64,000 nt of DNA, taken from Kalaharituber pfeilii. Taxonomy: Eukaryota; Ascomycota; Pezizomycetes; Pezizales; Pezizaceae. Positions 63,111-64,000 of this stretch are shown in pieces; within the stretch, counting starts at the first letter, position 1, and every line of letters begins with the position of its first letter. The notes beneath the pieces are model-generated. The model saw nothing but the letters and a program-made list of their open reading frames with translations, had not been told where the DNA came from and ran no database searches. The translations under genes were made by a program, and so were the position numbers. Location of the stretch: positions 1,550,001 to 1,614,000 of the forward strand of contig WHUZ01000004.1 of assembly GCA_015179045.1 (NCBI GenBank). The letters run 5' to 3'.

Positions 63111-64000
63111 ATGGATATGGATGACGAAGTGCCCTACTCCCCAACATTGGGATCGCCTACACCCTACTCCCCAACATTAGGATCACTCTCACCGGAACCC
63201 CCAAGATCGACTGCAACTACTCAACAGACTATACAAGCCCTTCAGGCTACCATCAAGAAGCTAGAACGAAAAGTAGCAACTCTGGCAGCCACCCCGGCAA
63301 ATTCAGCAACCTCAGCGACTCTGGCAGTCACCCCGGCAATTCCGGCAACCCCAGCAACTCGGGCAGCCCCGGCAACTCTATCCGTCTCAGCAAGCTCGGA
63401 AGCAGATAACTTAGATACTGTAATCAGTAAGGAGGACCGCGATGCCATTCAAGCACTCCGCCTTACAGAGATACCTAGATTTTATGGTACCTCAAATTTT
63501 GATGAATTTGAGTATGAATTTCAAAACATGGTAGCATTACGGACAACAAACACTCCAGGCATTCGATTCGGACTGCTTAGTCTAGCAATGAAAGGCAAGG
63601 CTGGTTTATGGTGGAGGCATAATAAGAAAGACCTAAAGGATGAACAGACCGCCCTTCGAGCTTTACGAGAAGCTTTCGCTGACCCAGGCCGGCAAGCAAA
63701 TGATACCACCTCCCTTATGACACTTCACCAAACTGGTACTATCCTAGACATCTTTGTTGAAGCAGAGTCACTTAATATTCATGCCAAAATACCAAATGAG
63801 AACCTACCTTTTATGTTGGAACCAGGGCTAAAGCCAAATCTACGGAAGGCTCTGGAAGGCCAGAATGCTCCTCTACATGACTATAATGCTTGGAAGAGTA
63901 TAGCTATTAAGACAGGCACTCGGCTAGAGGCACGAACCTCGACAGTCACTCGGTTTGATACTCGAGCCTCGAAATCGCAACAATCCAAAACGACACACCT
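63111..64000 (+). CDS. Retrotransposon gag protein, incomplete at the window edge
   Basis: ATG 63111 opens a frame with no stop before the end of the window (at least 296 codons). The N-terminus has a repeated PYSPTLGSP motif, a short coiled-coil (IQALQATIKKLERKVATLAA), a Thr/Pro/Ala-rich repeat linker (TPA/ATPA units, 63290-63385), then a Ty3-type gag capsid-like region (IPRFYGTSNFDEFEYEF, MKGKAGLWWRHNKKDLKDEQ, LHQTGTILDIFVEAESLNI). It directly follows the LTR, as expected for gag. Zinc knuckle and pol would lie beyond 64000. No disabling mutation is seen here. Confidence 0.85.
   Translation, partial: MDMDDEVPYSPTLGSPTPYSPTLGSLSPEPPRSTATTQQTIQALQATIKKLERKVATLAATPANSATSATLAVTPAIPATPATRAAPATLSVSASSEADNLDTVISKEDRDAIQALRLTEIPRFYGTSNFDEFEYEFQNMVALRTTNTPGIRFGLLSLAMKGKAGLWWRHNKKDLKDEQTALRALREAFADPGRQANDTTSLMTLHQTGTILDIFVEAESLNIHAKIPNENLPFMLEPGLKPNLRKALEGQNAPLHDYNAWKSIAIKTGTRLEARTSTVTRFDTRASKSQQSKTTH

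Noticed and set aside
1..64000. tRNA, rRNA or CRISPR features
   Set aside because: No cloverleaf with internal promoter boxes, no rRNA core sequence and no regularly spaced repeats were noticed by eye; tRNAscan-SE and Infernal would settle the RNA question.

Overview
The window looks like nuclear DNA of a filamentous ascomycete (Pezizomycotina; species not determinable from sequence alone). Evidence: protein genes with 50-175 nt GT..AG introns, a LaeA-like methyltransferase, a fungal MFS transporter, a C2H2 protein, and Tad-like LINEs with RNase H, Ty3-type LTR, FAR1/SWIM-type MULE and hAT transposons. I saw no rRNA, tRNA, CRISPR or bacterial-style operon.

Layout. 0-29 kb is transposon-dominated with one clear host gene (methyltransferase, 1911-3472, minus, six exons). 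9-14 kb holds LINE tails, a solo-LTR fragment and a hAT element. 14.3-22.6 kb is one MULE (9-bp target duplication) split by a 6.9-kb LINE (here LINE-C), itself split by a 65-bp micro-insertion and a 367-bp LINE-B end. 22.7-25.5 kb is an inverted LINE-C copy split by a complete 1.49-kb ORF1-only element. 26.1-27.2 kb is a LINE-B end. 29.6-31.3 kb is a four-exon MFS transporter and 34.9-36.3 kb a low-complexity protein beginning MGCGK. 40.2-43.8 kb is a LINE-A end split by a second MULE. 46.2 and 59-60 kb carry pogo-like MITEs. 49-61.7 kb is gene-rich: a C2H2 protein and three genes I infer to be paralogues with mitochondrial-type N-termini. The window ends in an LTR retrotransposon (LTR plus open gag).

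The most unusual feature is a set of about 20 very short retroposed insertions (20-80 nt plus poly(A)), most with perfect 9-14 bp target-site duplications. They consist of little more than the terminal hairpin of the resident LINE families A and B, which sits just before the poly(A). The family-A hairpin shows a compensatory base-pair change (CTCGC/GCGAG versus ATCGC/GCGAT), and several minimal copies share the same 5' end and diagnostic tail changes. This fits either extreme 5' truncation during target-primed reverse transcription or an ultra-short SINE-like RNA using LINE machinery. The ORF1-only elements are a second layer of apparent LINE parasitism.
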